A DNA stretch of 20,584 bases from an uncultured Collinsella sp. (GCA_900543615.1 UQSC01000023.1:1-20584); one strand, 5' to 3'. Positions 1 through 8,900 are shown, numbered from the stretch's first letter. Notes: generated by a model not told the origin, from the letters alone. A program made the numbers and translations.

Positions 1-1
1 A

Positions 2-814
2 GGAGATGCCCACCAGCACGCCCTCTTTGTGGCCGATGAGGCGGCCCGTTGCAAAGGCGTCCTCGTTGGTCACGGCGATGATTTCATCGTAGACCTTGGT
101 GTCCAGCACAGCGGGGACAAAGCCTGCGCCGATGCCCTGGATCTTGTGTGCACCGGCAGTGCCCTTGCTCAGGACAGGGGAGGAGGCGGGCTCCACAGCC
201 ACGACCTTGACATTCGGGTTCTGGCTCTTCAGGTACTGGCCAACACCGGTCACAGTGCCGCCGGTGCCGACGCCTGCCACAAAGAGATCGACCTTGCCGT
301 CGGTGTCATCCCAGATCTCGGGGCCGGTCGTGGCCTTGTGGATGGCGGGGTTGGCGGGGTTCACAAACTGGCCGGCGATGATGCTGTTGGGCGTCTCCTT
401 CTGCAGTTCCTCGGCCTTGGCGATGGCGCCCTTCATGCCCTTGGAACCGTCGGTGAGCACGAGCTGTGCGCCATATGCCTGCATAAGCTTGCGGCGTTCG
501 ACGGACATAGTCTCGGGCATGGTGATGATCACCTTGTAGCCGCGAGCCGCCGCCACCGAGGCGATGCCGACGCCGGTGTTGCCACTCGTGGGCTCGATGA
601 TGGTGTAGTCGCCGCCGCGCACGAGCTTGCCGGCCTTCTCGGCCTCGTCGATCATGTTCTTGGCGACGCGGTCTTTGACGGAGCCGGCGGGGTTGAAGTA
701 TTCCAGCTTGACGAGCACGCGGGCCTTGAGGTCCTCATCGGCCTCAAAGTGAGTGAGCTCCAGAAGCGGAGTGTGGCCGATAAGCTGATCGATGGACGTG
801 TAAACATTGCTCAT
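2..814 (-). CDS. cysK: Cysteine synthase A (O-acetylserine sulfhydrylase), C-terminus cut by window edge
   Basis: This PLP enzyme makes cysteine from O-acetylserine and sulfide in the cytoplasm. The visible 271 residues start MSNVYTSIDQLIGHTPLLEL, a typical CysK opening. The PLP lysine lies in NPAGSVKDR (about residues 41-49), the substrate loop is TSGNTG (about residue 75), and the phosphate-binding glycine loop is GVGTGGTVTG. The visible end, GISS, is the conserved segment near the C-terminus; family members are about 305-310 residues, so roughly 35-40 are missing beyond the left edge. The ATG is supported by GGAGG (bases 825-821) six bases upstream. It is divergent from the Rrf2-type regulator at 1068, which suggests control by that protein. 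Cystathionine beta-synthase-like members are the main alternative, but length and motifs favour CysK. Confidence 0.93.
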   Translation of the reverse strand, partial: MSNVYTSIDQLIGHTPLLELTHFEADEDLKARVLVKLEYFNPAGSVKDRVAKNMIDEAEKAGKLVRGGDYTIIEPTSGNTGVGIASVAAARGYKVIITMPETMSVERRKLMQAYGAQLVLTDGSKGMKGAIAKAEELQKETPNSIIAGQFVNPANPAIHKATTGPEIWDDTDGKVDLFVAGVGTGGTVTGVGQYLKSQNPNVKVVAVEPASSPVLSKGTAGAHKIQGIGAGFVPAVLDTKVYDEIIAVTNEDAFATGRLIGHKEGVLVGIS

Positions 815-878
815 GGTGAACCTCCAAAGTGTTCAAATGACTGGATACCGTGTGGTTTTACGGTGTGTGTAGCAGCGA

Positions 879-899
879 AACCCACAAACCTTATGGGTT
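879..899. promoter_or_regulatory. Inverted repeat in the cysK leader, possible operator
   Basis: AACCCA (879-884) and TGGGTT (894-899) form a perfect 6-base inverted repeat with a 9-base spacer. It would lie just downstream of the candidate cysK start point, where a repressor or a leader hairpin could act. The divergent Rrf2-type protein is the obvious candidate ligand, but this is inference. Confidence 0.3.
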
Positions 900-921
900 G
901 TTCGTTTTGCTGTTGGCAAGC

Positions 922-950
922 ATAGTAGACAGTAAAGCCTAGTAACGCAA
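922..950 (-). promoter_or_regulatory. Candidate cysK promoter
   Basis: On the minus strand TTGCGT (950-945) and TACTAT (927-922) are separated by exactly 17 bases and lie about 110 bases upstream of the cysK start. The match to sigma-70 consensus is moderate (3/6 and 4/6), so this is a candidate based on spacing and position only. Confidence 0.3.
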
Positions 951-999
951 TAGGAAATAGAAGATTATTACGAGTCGATTAACCATCTTGACCGGAACG

Positions 1000-1031
1000 G
1001 GTATTTTCAAAACCAATTTTTCGGCTAGAAT
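1000..1031 (+). promoter_or_regulatory. Candidate promoter and imperfect palindrome ahead of the Rrf2 gene
   Basis: TAGAAT (1026-1031) matches a sigma-70 -10 box at five of six positions, 36 bases before the ATG. No good -35 box stands at the right distance, which would fit an activator-dependent or weak promoter. Just upstream, the 15-base imperfect palindrome GGTATTTTCAAAACC (1000-1014) could be an autoregulatory site. Confidence 0.3.
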
Positions 1032-1067
1032 TTCTACGGACTAAATGACCGAAAGGCAGCACTATAC

Positions 1068-1496
1068 ATGTTGGTTTCTACTAAGGGCAGATATGCCCTG
1101 CGCGTTATGGTCGACCTAGCCGAGCACCAGGCGGCCGGTCGCATCCCGCTCAAAGAGATCGCGGCACGCCAGGGGATTTCCGAGAAATATCTGGAGAACA
1201 TCTTGGCTACGCTCGTCCGCGCCAATATGCTCTCGGGCATGCGCGGCAAAGGCGGCGGCTATGTGCTCACGCGCCCGCCCGAGCAGTACACGGTGGGCGA
1301 GATCTTGCGCCTGACCGAAGGCAGCCTGGCACCGGTCGCATGCCTGGACGGCGACTGCAAGGGCTGCTCGCGTTCGGATGAGTGCCCCACGCTCGACGTG
1401 TGGAAGAACCTGGACAAGCTCATCAACGACTACCTCGACGGTGTGACGCTCGATCAACTTGTCGCTCCCAACCATGGCTACGACTACGTCATCTAA
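1068..1496 (+). CDS. Rrf2-family transcriptional regulator with IscR-like cysteine cluster
   Basis: This is a DNA-binding regulator of 142 residues, the usual Rrf2 length. The N-terminus MLVSTKGRYALRVMVDLA and the winged-helix signature GISEKYLENIL (residues 36-46) followed by MRGKGGGYVL (58-67) are characteristic of the IscR/CymR/NsrR family. Four cysteines, C92, C97, C100 and C106, occupy the loop where IscR binds a [2Fe-2S] cluster through three Cys and one His; no matching His is seen, so the fourth Cys may replace it. CymR of Bacillus lacks such cysteines. It is divergent from cysK, so control of cysteine synthesis by Fe-S or redox state is a reasonable inference. A weak GAAAGG lies 11 bases before the ATG. 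The true target set is unknown. Confidence 0.9.
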   Translation: MLVSTKGRYALRVMVDLAEHQAAGRIPLKEIAARQGISEKYLENILATLVRANMLSGMRGKGGGYVLTRPPEQYTVGEILRLTEGSLAPVACLDGDCKGCSRSDECPTLDVWKNLDKLINDYLDGVTLDQLVAPNHGYDYVI

Positions 1497-1564
1497 CCCA
1501 CACCTGCATTTGGGGACGGGGTGGAAATGGTAGATTTTCTCGCCCTTTGAGACTTGGCAAATAA

Positions 1565-1603
1565 GAAGGCCGCCCATTTTTGCGATGGGCGGCCTTCGTT
1601 TTG
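1565..1603. terminator. Bidirectional rho-independent terminator
   Basis: A 13-bp perfect stem (1565-1577 with 1585-1597) has a 7-base loop and is followed by GTTTT on the plus strand and by a T-rich stretch (TTATTTG) on the minus strand. It lies between the convergent Rrf2 gene and the PF04020-type gene and can serve both. Confidence 0.85.
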
Positions 1604-1637
1604 GGCTGTTGAGACGGACACGGCCGGAATGGCCGTT

Positions 1638-2003
1638 TTAGTCCTCGGCGATGCTGTCGAGGATGCTGCGCGTGATGGACACCAGGATGCTGCCCATAAA
1701 GGCCGATCCAAAGCTGGCGATGGAGATGCCGACGCCCAGCAGGTTGACCGACAGGTAACTCGCGAGCTCAAGCATAAAGCTGTTGACGACAAGCTGGAAA
1801 ATGCCCAGCGTAATGATCGTGAGCGGCAGCGAGATGACCGTGAGGAACGGTTTGACGAACGAATCGACAATGTTCAGGAACAGTCCCACAAAGGCAAAGC
1901 AGACCCAGGTCTCGGCAAAGCCGAAGGGTTGGATACCGGGGACGAGGAACGTGGCGATCGCGATGGCGATCGAGGTGAAGAGCCAGTTAAGCATAAAGCG
2001 CAT
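1638..2003 (-). CDS. Small four-helix membrane protein, phage holin family 4 type (PF04020-like)
   Basis: This integral membrane protein has 121 residues and four predicted transmembrane segments, near residues 5-22, 32-50, 54-75 and 87-112. The pattern FLVPGI followed by FVGLFLNIVDSFVKPFLTVI and LTIITLGIFQLVVNSFML is typical of the PF04020 family. That family is named after phage holins but is widespread on chromosomes, where its function is unknown; no lysis gene or prophage is near. The start is supported by AAAGGA (2017-2012) eight bases upstream. It is convergent with the Rrf2 gene and ends at the shared terminator. A role in membrane or envelope physiology is only a guess. Confidence 0.85.
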   Translation of the reverse strand: MRFMLNWLFTSIAIAIATFLVPGIQPFGFAETWVCFAFVGLFLNIVDSFVKPFLTVISLPLTIITLGIFQLVVNSFMLELASYLSVNLLGVGISIASFGSAFMGSILVSITRSILDSIAED

Positions 2004-2191
2004 GGCGTGAATCCTTTCTTGCGCCGGGATTGCTGGCGTCGCGTGAAGCGGCTTACGGCGGCGACCTGGATGGTTGCGCGGGCGCGCCGCGGTGTTTGGG
2101 CGCCCATTGTCTCAAATATTCGTGGAGCTTACGTGCGCATATGGTTTCTAAACGGCGTTCGTCCTGAAAAACGCGCCGCTGGCAGAGAGTC

Positions 2192-2222
2192 TTGTCGCTT
2201 TAGTTTGGTGGTGTGCTACACT
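2192..2222 (+). promoter_or_regulatory. Candidate promoter of the YerC-like gene
   Basis: TTGTCG (2192-2197) and TACACT (2217-2222) are spaced 19 bases apart; the -10 box is preceded by TGC, giving an extended -10 (TGnTAnnnT) that can tolerate the long spacer. Transcription would start near 2229, about 100 bases before the ATG. Confidence 0.45.
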
Positions 2223-2227
2223 GCTAC

Positions 2228-2251
2228 GGGCAAAAGCCACAGGCGTTGCCC
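2228..2251. promoter_or_regulatory. Nested inverted repeat at the predicted transcript start of the YerC-like gene
   Basis: GGGCAA (2228-2233) pairs with TTGCCC (2246-2251), and inside it GCC/GGC pairs around ACA. A second short repeat, CGGG (2264-2267) with CCCG (2277-2280), follows. The position at +1 fits an operator for a TrpR-fold autoregulator or a 5' leader hairpin; neither is proven. Confidence 0.3.
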
Positions 2252-2327
2252 TATTGCATAGAACGGGTGAACGATGCCCGATGTCAGTATCAACTTCGAT
2301 GCCTTTTGGCGGGTTTGGCGGTGATCG

Positions 2328-2627
2328 ATGAATATCGAGAACATGTTTGACAAGCCTGATGTCAAGCAGCTGGTCCACGCATTTAGCCTTTTGGACGACG
2401 AGAAGGATATCCAAGCGTTTTTGACCGATATCTGCACGCCGCGCGAGATTTGCGACCTTTCTCAGCGTTTGCAGGTTGCGCGCTATTTGGACGAGGGCGA
2501 GCCTTATGTTGAGGTTCAGGCCCGTACCGGCGCTTCGTCCACCACGGTGAGCCGCGTTTCAAAGGCGCTGAACGGCGAGTACGGTGGCTACCGCAAGATC
2601 CTCATTAAGTTGGAGGATGGCGAGTAG
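2328..2627 (+). CDS. TrpR-like regulator, YerC/YecD family
   Basis: This is a small helix-turn-helix protein of 99 residues of the TrpR superfamily (YerC/YecD type). Features are the acidic N-terminal helices (SLLDDEKDIQAFLTDICTPREI, split as SLLDDEKDIQAF and LTDICTPREI, about residues 20-41), LSQRLQVARYL (44-54), and the recognition segment TGASSTTVSRVSKAL (67-81), which resembles the TrpR DNA-binding motif. The tryptophan-pocket function of true TrpR is not known to be kept in this family. In Bacillus subtilis yerC lies beside pcrB-pcrA, and here the next gene cluster encodes a UvrD-type helicase pair, an interesting parallel. The upstream GGTGATC resembles the anti-Shine-Dalgarno complement but sits only one base from the ATG. 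Confidence 0.85.
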   Translation: MNIENMFDKPDVKQLVHAFSLLDDEKDIQAFLTDICTPREICDLSQRLQVARYLDEGEPYVEVQARTGASSTTVSRVSKALNGEYGGYRKILIKLEDGE

Positions 2628-2653
2628 GCCAGCGACAACATTGAATTACGAAG

Positions 2654-2678
2654 AACCGTCCCTCCGGGGGCGGTTTTT
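2654..2678 (+). terminator. Rho-independent terminator after the YerC-like gene
   Basis: A 9-bp stem (2654-2662 with 2667-2675, one G-T pair) closes a TCCG tetraloop and runs into five T residues (2674-2678). It lies 27 bases after the stop codon and separates this gene from addB. Confidence 0.9.
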
Positions 2679-2811
2679 ATATGCCTGCAATCGGCTGGTG
2701 CGTTGGGTTCAGGTTGCTTTGTACCAAAAGATGGAACTGCGGTGGCAATGTGTCCGCTTGGGCGGGTAGGATGGATGCATTGATTATTGCGAACGGTTTG
2801 AGCGGAGGACC

Positions 2812-5800
2812 ATGCCTGTTCGAATCTATACCACCAATGCCGGCACGGATTTGAGCGATGCCGAGTCGGCGCTGCTTACCGACCTTATTGCCCGTCACGG
2901 GCGTGCCGTGTTGCTGGCACCAACGTTTGCCGAGCTCGATCTGTGCCGTCATGATGCGGCGGAAGCCGGCATTTCGCTGGGTATCGACTACAAGACACCC
3001 GCATCGTGGCTTCGCTCGCTTTGGGAGCTTTTGGGCGACGGGCGCGGTTTCGTCGACAACCTTCAGCGCCAGATGCTGTTCTCGGACATGATCGACCGCC
3101 GCGACGCCGCCGCTCTGCAGCCGCTTTCGCGCAGCCAGGGCACAGTGCGCATGCTCGCGCGCATGGCCCGCGACGTGTTGCCGGGCGTTGCGGGGACGGG
3201 CGACGAGCGCTGCCGCGACGCCGCCGCTCAACCCGAGCCCAAAAGTGACGCCGAGGCCCGCGTGTTCGAGCTGTTGAGCGCCTATGCGAGCGGCTTGGAC
3301 CGTCGAGACATGGTCGAGCCCTGCGAAGCCGCCGATATGATGGCAGAAGCCCTGGCGAACAGCCTGCCGGCGTGCGCCCGCGCCGTATGCGTGCGCGGTA
3401 CCACGTCGTTTACGCACGGTCTACTCGAGCTGCTGTCTGCCGTGGCGAACAATGGGGGAGAGGTCGTCGCGCTGCTTGCCCGCGAGCAGGCGGCGATGCG
3501 CGAGGAGCTTGCCACGGCATTTGATGCCCGCGGTGTGCTGTTTGAGATCGCGCCGCTGGGGGAGGACGCCGTCGCGTCTGATGTCGCTTGCGGGGCCGCC
3601 GCTCAGCCTGCCTTTATTGAGGTCGCCGGCCCCCATGCCCGTGCTCATGTCTATGCGGACGCCATCGATAAGTTGGTGAAAGCGCACAAGGAGTCCAAGG
3701 CCGATAAAGCTACTGCAACGCCCGCCGACCCCGTGCGCGTGCTCGTCGTTTCTGCCCGGGCACCCCAGCTGTTCGGCGAGCTCGCCGCCCGTTTGGCGGC
3801 GCGTCACATTGCGGCCGAGACGACTGAGTTCACGGCGTTTTCCCAGTCCATCGCGGGCAGGCAGTTTACGGCGCTCGCCAACCTGATCGAGCGTATGAAA
3901 GCCGCCGACGAGGGCACCGCTTCCAAGACTGAGTGGTGGCCCGCGCCGGAGCTTACCGACTGGATCTACAGTCCGCTTTCGGGCGCTGATGCCGTCAATG
4001 CCCGTACCTTCGATAAGAATATGCGTCTCTCGCGCAGCAAGACTACCGCGGGCGTCAAGAGCCTGCTGCAGAGCGTTCAGGGCCAGGTGAGGGGCGCGCG
4101 CAAGGCGACGAGCGACGATAACTGGTTTAAGAACGTACCGTGTGTGGTCTCGGACGTGTTCCAGGCGCTGTGGCGTGACAAGCCCGTGACGGCGCTTAAG
4201 GCCATGCTTGCCGTTGCCGAGGCGTTGCCCGATCGCGCTCTAGGCGGCCTTGACGGCCAGGCCCGTCGCCAGGCAGAGACGGCTTTGCTGCGCCATGCCA
4301 TCGACATCCTTATGAACGATGCTCGCGCGCTCGACGTGTCGCAGGCCGCGACCGTGCCGGTTCTCGACGGCGTTCGAACCAAGGTGGACAAGCGCAGTAC
4401 CGCCTACGATTACGAGACCTATGAGGTCGATCGCACACCACGAGCACAAGTGCGCTTCGCGTCGCTTGCCGATGCGTCGGTTCTTCGCCCTGGCAGCTAC
4501 GATGCCGTGCTGTTTGCCGATGTCGACCTGGACAGCTATCCGCTTTCGCACGAAGAGGGCCCGCTTGCCACGTTGACAGCCGAGCTGCGCCGCGACGGCG
4601 TGTCTTTGGAGCCCGCTGCCCTGCTGCGCGTGCGCTTTGGCCGTGCGATGCAGGCGGCGAGCGGTCCGGTCGCGCTCGCCCGTGTGACGCACGATCGCCA
4701 GGCACGCGAGTGCTACCCGGCAGCCGTATGGACCGAGCTGTGGGCACATGCCGAGGCCGCTGGCGCTGCCAAGCCCATGCGCGTGGGCGAGGGCGATATC
4801 ATCGCCGACTTTGATCCCGCGGCAGGTGAAGGCCTCAAGCGCGAGCGCGTGACCTGTGAAGCCCCTCAGCATCTGAGTGCCGAGGCCGTGCCGTATTTGG
4901 TCCTGCGCCGTCGCGATGGCGAGGGTGAGGACGCGCCGCTCGTGCCGCGTCTGACGTCCGCCTCGCAGATCGAGGCCTATTCGACCTGCCCGCTATGCTG
5001 GTTCGTCTCGTACCGCGTGAAGCCCCAGTCGATCGACGCGGGCTTTGGCAACATGGAAAAGGGCAACTTTGTCCACGACGTGCTGGAGCATCTGCATGCC
5101 CGTCTGCCCCAAGAGGGCATGGAGCGCGTGACGCCCGAGAATCTGCCGCGCGCACAGGAGCTGCTGCACGAGGTCTTTGACGAGACGTTGGCCGAGCACG
5201 CCGGCAAGCGCGGCACGGAGGGCCCGCTGGTGCCGCTCTCTGCGGTGGAGGAACGCCAGGTGGCCGAGATCTTGCCGCAGCTGGAGGGTGTGCTTGCCTA
5301 CGAGTCCGAGGCACTTGCCCCCTTTGCCCCGCGCTACCTGGAGTTCGCCTTCAACGAGCTCAAGGTCGAGTATGCCGGTTGGCCGCTTGGCGGGCGCATC
5401 GACCGCGTGGACGTGGACGCCGAGAATCGTGCCGTGGTGATCGACTACAAGCATCGCACGGGCGTTGAGGAGTTTAAGCTCGCCGACCCCACGGTGCGCG
5501 ACGAGGAATCGGGCACGGCGCCCATCGACGATCCGCGCTGGTTGCCACCACATACCCAAACGCTCATCTACGCCCAGGCCATGCGCCGGGCGCTGGATTT
5601 GGACACCCGCGCGGCGCTCTACTTTTCGACCAAGGGCGGCAAGCCGGCGTTGCGCGGTGCCGCGAGCGCCGAGCTGCTCGAGGAAGAGCGCGGCGACGGT
5701 CGCATCCCGGGCCTTAAGAAAGGTTTCCCCGGCGAGGGTGGCAGCATGGACTTCGACGCCCTGCTCGATCGCGTTGAGGCCGGCATCGCCGAGCGCCTGC

Positions 5801-5910
5801 GCGAGCTCGAGGCAGGCAACGTTGCCGCCGTCGACCCGACGTCGGCTCAGGCCGCGCATGCGCGCTGCTCGTATAACCACGAAGGAACGTTTGTAAGGAG
5901 GAACGTGTAG
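2812..5910 (+). CDS. addB: AddB-type subunit of the AddAB (RexBA-like) helicase-nuclease, PD-(D/E)XK nuclease
   Basis: This is the second nuclease subunit of an AddAB double-strand break repair complex, acting on DNA ends to generate RecA substrates. It has 1032 residues, slightly short for AddB (about 1,150). The C-terminal RecB-type nuclease is clear: the motif ASQIEAYSTCP (about 717-727), GGRIDRVD with D864, then VVIDYKHRTG with D878 and K880, and a following helix HTQTLIYAQAMRRAL. The N-terminal two-thirds is the inactive helicase-like part. No Walker A is visible where AddB normally has GRxGSGKT; the sequence there is TTNAGTDLSDAES. C726 and C729 plus one C-terminal Cys (C1019) are present, but not the full four-Cys Fe-S pattern of Bacillus AddB. 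The ATG has GGAGG three bases upstream. The stop lies three bases before addA, so the two are surely co-translated. Confidence 0.82.
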   Translation: MPVRIYTTNAGTDLSDAESALLTDLIARHGRAVLLAPTFAELDLCRHDAAEAGISLGIDYKTPASWLRSLWELLGDGRGFVDNLQRQMLFSDMIDRRDAAALQPLSRSQGTVRMLARMARDVLPGVAGTGDERCRDAAAQPEPKSDAEARVFELLSAYASGLDRRDMVEPCEAADMMAEALANSLPACARAVCVRGTTSFTHGLLELLSAVANNGGEVVALLAREQAAMREELATAFDARGVLFEIAPLGEDAVASDVACGAAAQPAFIEVAGPHARAHVYADAIDKLVKAHKESKADKATATPADPVRVLVVSARAPQLFGELAARLAARHIAAETTEFTAFSQSIAGRQFTALANLIERMKAADEGTASKTEWWPAPELTDWIYSPLSGADAVNARTFDKNMRLSRSKTTAGVKSLLQSVQGQVRGARKATSDDNWFKNVPCVVSDVFQALWRDKPVTALKAMLAVAEALPDRALGGLDGQARRQAETALLRHAIDILMNDARALDVSQAATVPVLDGVRTKVDKRSTAYDYETYEVDRTPRAQVRFASLADASVLRPGSYDAVLFADVDLDSYPLSHEEGPLATLTAELRRDGVSLEPAALLRVRFGRAMQAASGPVALARVTHDRQARECYPAAVWTELWAHAEAAGAAKPMRVGEGDIIADFDPAAGEGLKRERVTCEAPQHLSAEAVPYLVLRRRDGEGEDAPLVPRLTSASQIEAYSTCPLCWFVSYRVKPQSIDAGFGNMEKGNFVHDVLEHLHARLPQEGMERVTPENLPRAQELLHEVFDETLAEHAGKRGTEGPLVPLSAVEERQVAEILPQLEGVLAYESEALAPFAPRYLEFAFNELKVEYAGWPLGGRIDRVDVDAENRAVVIDYKHRTGVEEFKLADPTVRDEESGTAPIDDPRWLPPHTQTLIYAQAMRRALDLDTRAALYFSTKGGKPALRGAASAELLEEERGDGRIPGLKKGFPGEGGSMDFDALLDRVEAGIAERLRELEAGNVAAVDPTSAQAAHARCSYNHEGTFVRRNV

Positions 5911-5913
5911 ACC

Positions 5914-8900
5914 ATGGATCTTTCGACTTTGATGCCGCAACAGCTGCAGATTGTCAAAACGCTCGACCGTCCGCTGTTTGTCTCGGCGGGCGCCGGTTCG
6001 GGCAAGACCTTTACCCTCACGCGTCGCATCGTCTACGCGCTCTCGCCTGAATCCGGTCCGTTCGTTGAACATCTTGACCAGGTGCTCGCCATTACCTTTA
6101 CCAAAGATGCCGCGGCCGAGATCCGTGACCGCGTGCGCCGTGCGCTTATCGACGAGGGCATGGACGAGGAAGCACTGACCGTCGACGACGCGTGGATCTC
6201 GACCATTCACGGCATGTGCTCGCGTATCCTGCGCGCGCATGCGCTGGAGCTGGGCATCGACCCCGAGTTCACGGTGCTCACCGATACCGACGAGCTTATG
6301 GACCAGGCTGTTGAGCATGTGTTGGCCCGCGCGACGGCGCCCGATGCCGCCCCCGAGCTCGCGGCATCGCTCAAGGCCCTCTATGCCTGGTATCCCATGG
6401 CGGGCGAGGGCGGTTCCTTTGGCGCTGGCGCGACCATCAAGGGCCTGGTGCGCGACCTGCTGGAGCTGTCGAGCCAGTTGCCGGGCGGTATGGACGACGT
6501 GTGCGTGGCGCGCGGGCAGGCCGATACCTCGGCACTCGCCGATGCCTATCGCGCGGCGCTGGGCGCAAGCAAGGCCGCGACCGAGAAGGCGCAGATGGCA
6601 CTCGACGCCATTGACGCGTTCGAGGCGAGTGGCAAAACTATGGAGGATGCGGCGCGACTCATGATGTCGTGCACCATGCCGCGCGCGAGCAAGGCATTCC
6701 CTAAGGAGCAGGTCGAGCTGCTCAAGGCCGAGGCCGCCGATGCGTTTATCAATATCGTGCTTGCCTGCGGTGGCCCGGCGCTCGATGCGCTGGTGGGCCT
6801 GGCCCGTTCCGTGGAGGCTGAGTATCGCGCGCTGAAGGCTGCCCAGTCCGCCCTCGATAATAACGACCTGCTGCGTATGGCCTACGAGGCCCTGCGCGAT
6901 TACCCTGCCATCCGTGCTGCGTACGAGGGCCGCTTTAAGATGGTCATGATCGATGAGTTTCAGGATACCGACCAGATGCAGGTCGATCTGATACGCTACC
7001 TGACGGGTGCGGGGGAGCGCGCGCTGTGCACCGTGGGCGATGCGCAGCAGTCCATCTATCGCTTCCGTGGCGCCGAGGTCGAGGTGTTCCGTCGTCAGGA
7101 GCGCAAGGTGGGCTCGTCTGCCGCGCCCGAGGCGACTGCCGTGGCCGATGCCCCTGCCGGCGAACTCGTCAAACTCGTGCGCAACTTCCGCAGCCATGAC
7201 GAGGTGCTGCGTTACGTGGCACGCGTCTTCGACGGCGATGACGGCGGCCTGATGCAGGGCTTTTTGGATCTTGAGGCGAGCGACGGCCGCAAGGACACGC
7301 TGGTGGCGGACGCCTCGCGCCGCCAGGCCCTCTTTGTTGCCGGCGGCAGTATGCAGGAGCGCACACAGGCCAAGGCCCGCGCGATCGCCGAGCGCTTCCG
7401 CGCGCTTGCCGATGCCGGCCAGCCCCAGGGCGGCATGGTACTGCTGCTGGGCCGCATGACCAACGCCGATGTCTACGCCCAGGCCTTCCGCGATCAGGGG
7501 CTCGACTGCGTCATCGCAGGCGGCTCGGTCTTTGCCCAGGCAGCCGAGGTGCAGACGGTGCGTGCCCTGGTCTGCGCGCTCGCCAATCCGGCCGATACGG
7601 CGCAGGGCCTTATGCCGCTGCTCGCCTCGCCGATGTTTGCGCTCGGCGCCCAGGAGTTCCTGGCGCTGGCGACCAAGCTCGATGGCGAGACGGGGGAGAC
7701 CTCGCGCCGGAATATCGACATGGGCATCATGAGCGATTCCGATGTGCCGGGCTTGCAGGGCTTGCCGCTTGTGACGCGTGCCCGCGAGGTGCTGCGCTAC
7801 GCACTGCGTCGCGTGGGGCGTGATTCGTTCGCCGCCATCGCGCGCGACGCGGTCAATGCCTCCGGCTGGTTCGTGCGCCTGGCGCAGCGCGGCCCCGAGG
7901 GCAAGGCCATCGCCGCCAACGTGCTCAAGGCGCTCGACGCCGTGGCCGAGGAGGAGGCCGAGTTCGGCAACTCGCCGCGTTCCATCGCGCTGGCCTTCGA
8001 CCGCTTCTTGGCGGGCAAGGAGGCCCCGGGTGCCCTCAACGAGGAGGGCGACGGCGCGGTGCGCATCATGACCGTGCATGCGTCCAAGGGTCTGGAGTAT
8101 CCGGTCGTAGCGGTTGCCGAGTGTTTTGGCGTGCGCAAGCCGTCCGGTGCGGCTCAGATGGGGCGTGTCGAGGGCGGAGCGCAGGTCGTGGCACTGCCAG
8201 CTCGTTTTGATGGCGTTAAGCTTGCCGATGGGACCTTTGTGAAGGGCGATGACGTCAAAAAGCAGTTTGAGCATGCGTTTAAGGGCAAGGGCACGTCGCT
8301 GTGGCTGCCGCCGGAGCTCATGGAGGACGTCTGTGCGACGGGTTCTCCCGCCGAGGCATTTGCTCGCCTGCGCAACGACGACCTGCAGCTTTCGCTCGAG
8401 GAGCGGGCTCGTCTGCTCTATGTCGCCATGACGCGAGCGCGTGAGCTGGTCATTCTGGCGATGGATGCCGGCGTGAGCCGCGGCAAGGTGACGGCGCCGA
8501 CCTTCGATGTCGAGACCGATCTGACCTACGATGTGCTGCGCCGCATCCTGCCGGCCGACAGTCTGGACATGCCGCAGCTCGATAGCGACCGTTTGGTGTT
8601 CGACAACTCCAAGCCGGGCGACTACGAGCTTATCTCGCTGGCGGACTTTACGTTTGGCGAGCAGGCGTTTGAGGCCAACGCTTCGCTGGATGTCGAGGGC
8701 AGGCTTGTTCGCGGCGATGCCGATGCCGCCGATAATGCTGCGCGCTCAACCGTGCCCGGTCCTGCCGACCCCAAGCCCGATTCGTTTGAGCTTGTGTATC
8801 CCCAGGCAGTGGGCGTGCGCATGGGCATCTGTCCGTATCCGATGCGTGATTCGTATAGCTACTCGTCAATCGCCGCGGCGCTCCATGCCGAGACGGAAGA

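Larger units (their letters stand above)
2004..2327. other. Intergenic region between divergent genes
   Basis: No gene is seen in these 324 bases. They hold the ribosome binding site of the minus-strand membrane protein, a 10-base palindrome TGGGCGCCCA (2097-2106), and, on the right, a plausible promoter and inverted repeats for the YerC-like gene. No convincing minus-strand promoter was found. Confidence 0.6.

Noticed and set aside
29..925. 298-codon plus-strand open frame over cysK
   Set aside because: Antisense to a well-supported cysK; no recognisable family.
1620..1639. Small hairpin ACGGCC/GGCCGT followed by TTT at the end of the PF04020-type gene
   Set aside because: It overlaps the stop codon of the minus-strand gene and is weak beside the strong terminator at 1565-1597.
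1638..2003. Prophage or lysis module suggested by the holin-family name
   Set aside because: PF04020 proteins are common chromosomal membrane proteins; no endolysin, integrase or structural phage gene is near.
1554..2261. 235-codon plus-strand open frame over the PF04020-type gene
   Set aside because: Repetitive Asp/Arg/Gln-rich composition and antisense to a clear membrane protein; it also runs through a terminator.
4993..8274. 1093-codon minus-strand open frame across the addB-addA junction
   Set aside because: Both genes share one register, so the shadow runs through the junction. Composition is typical of reverse-complement translation.
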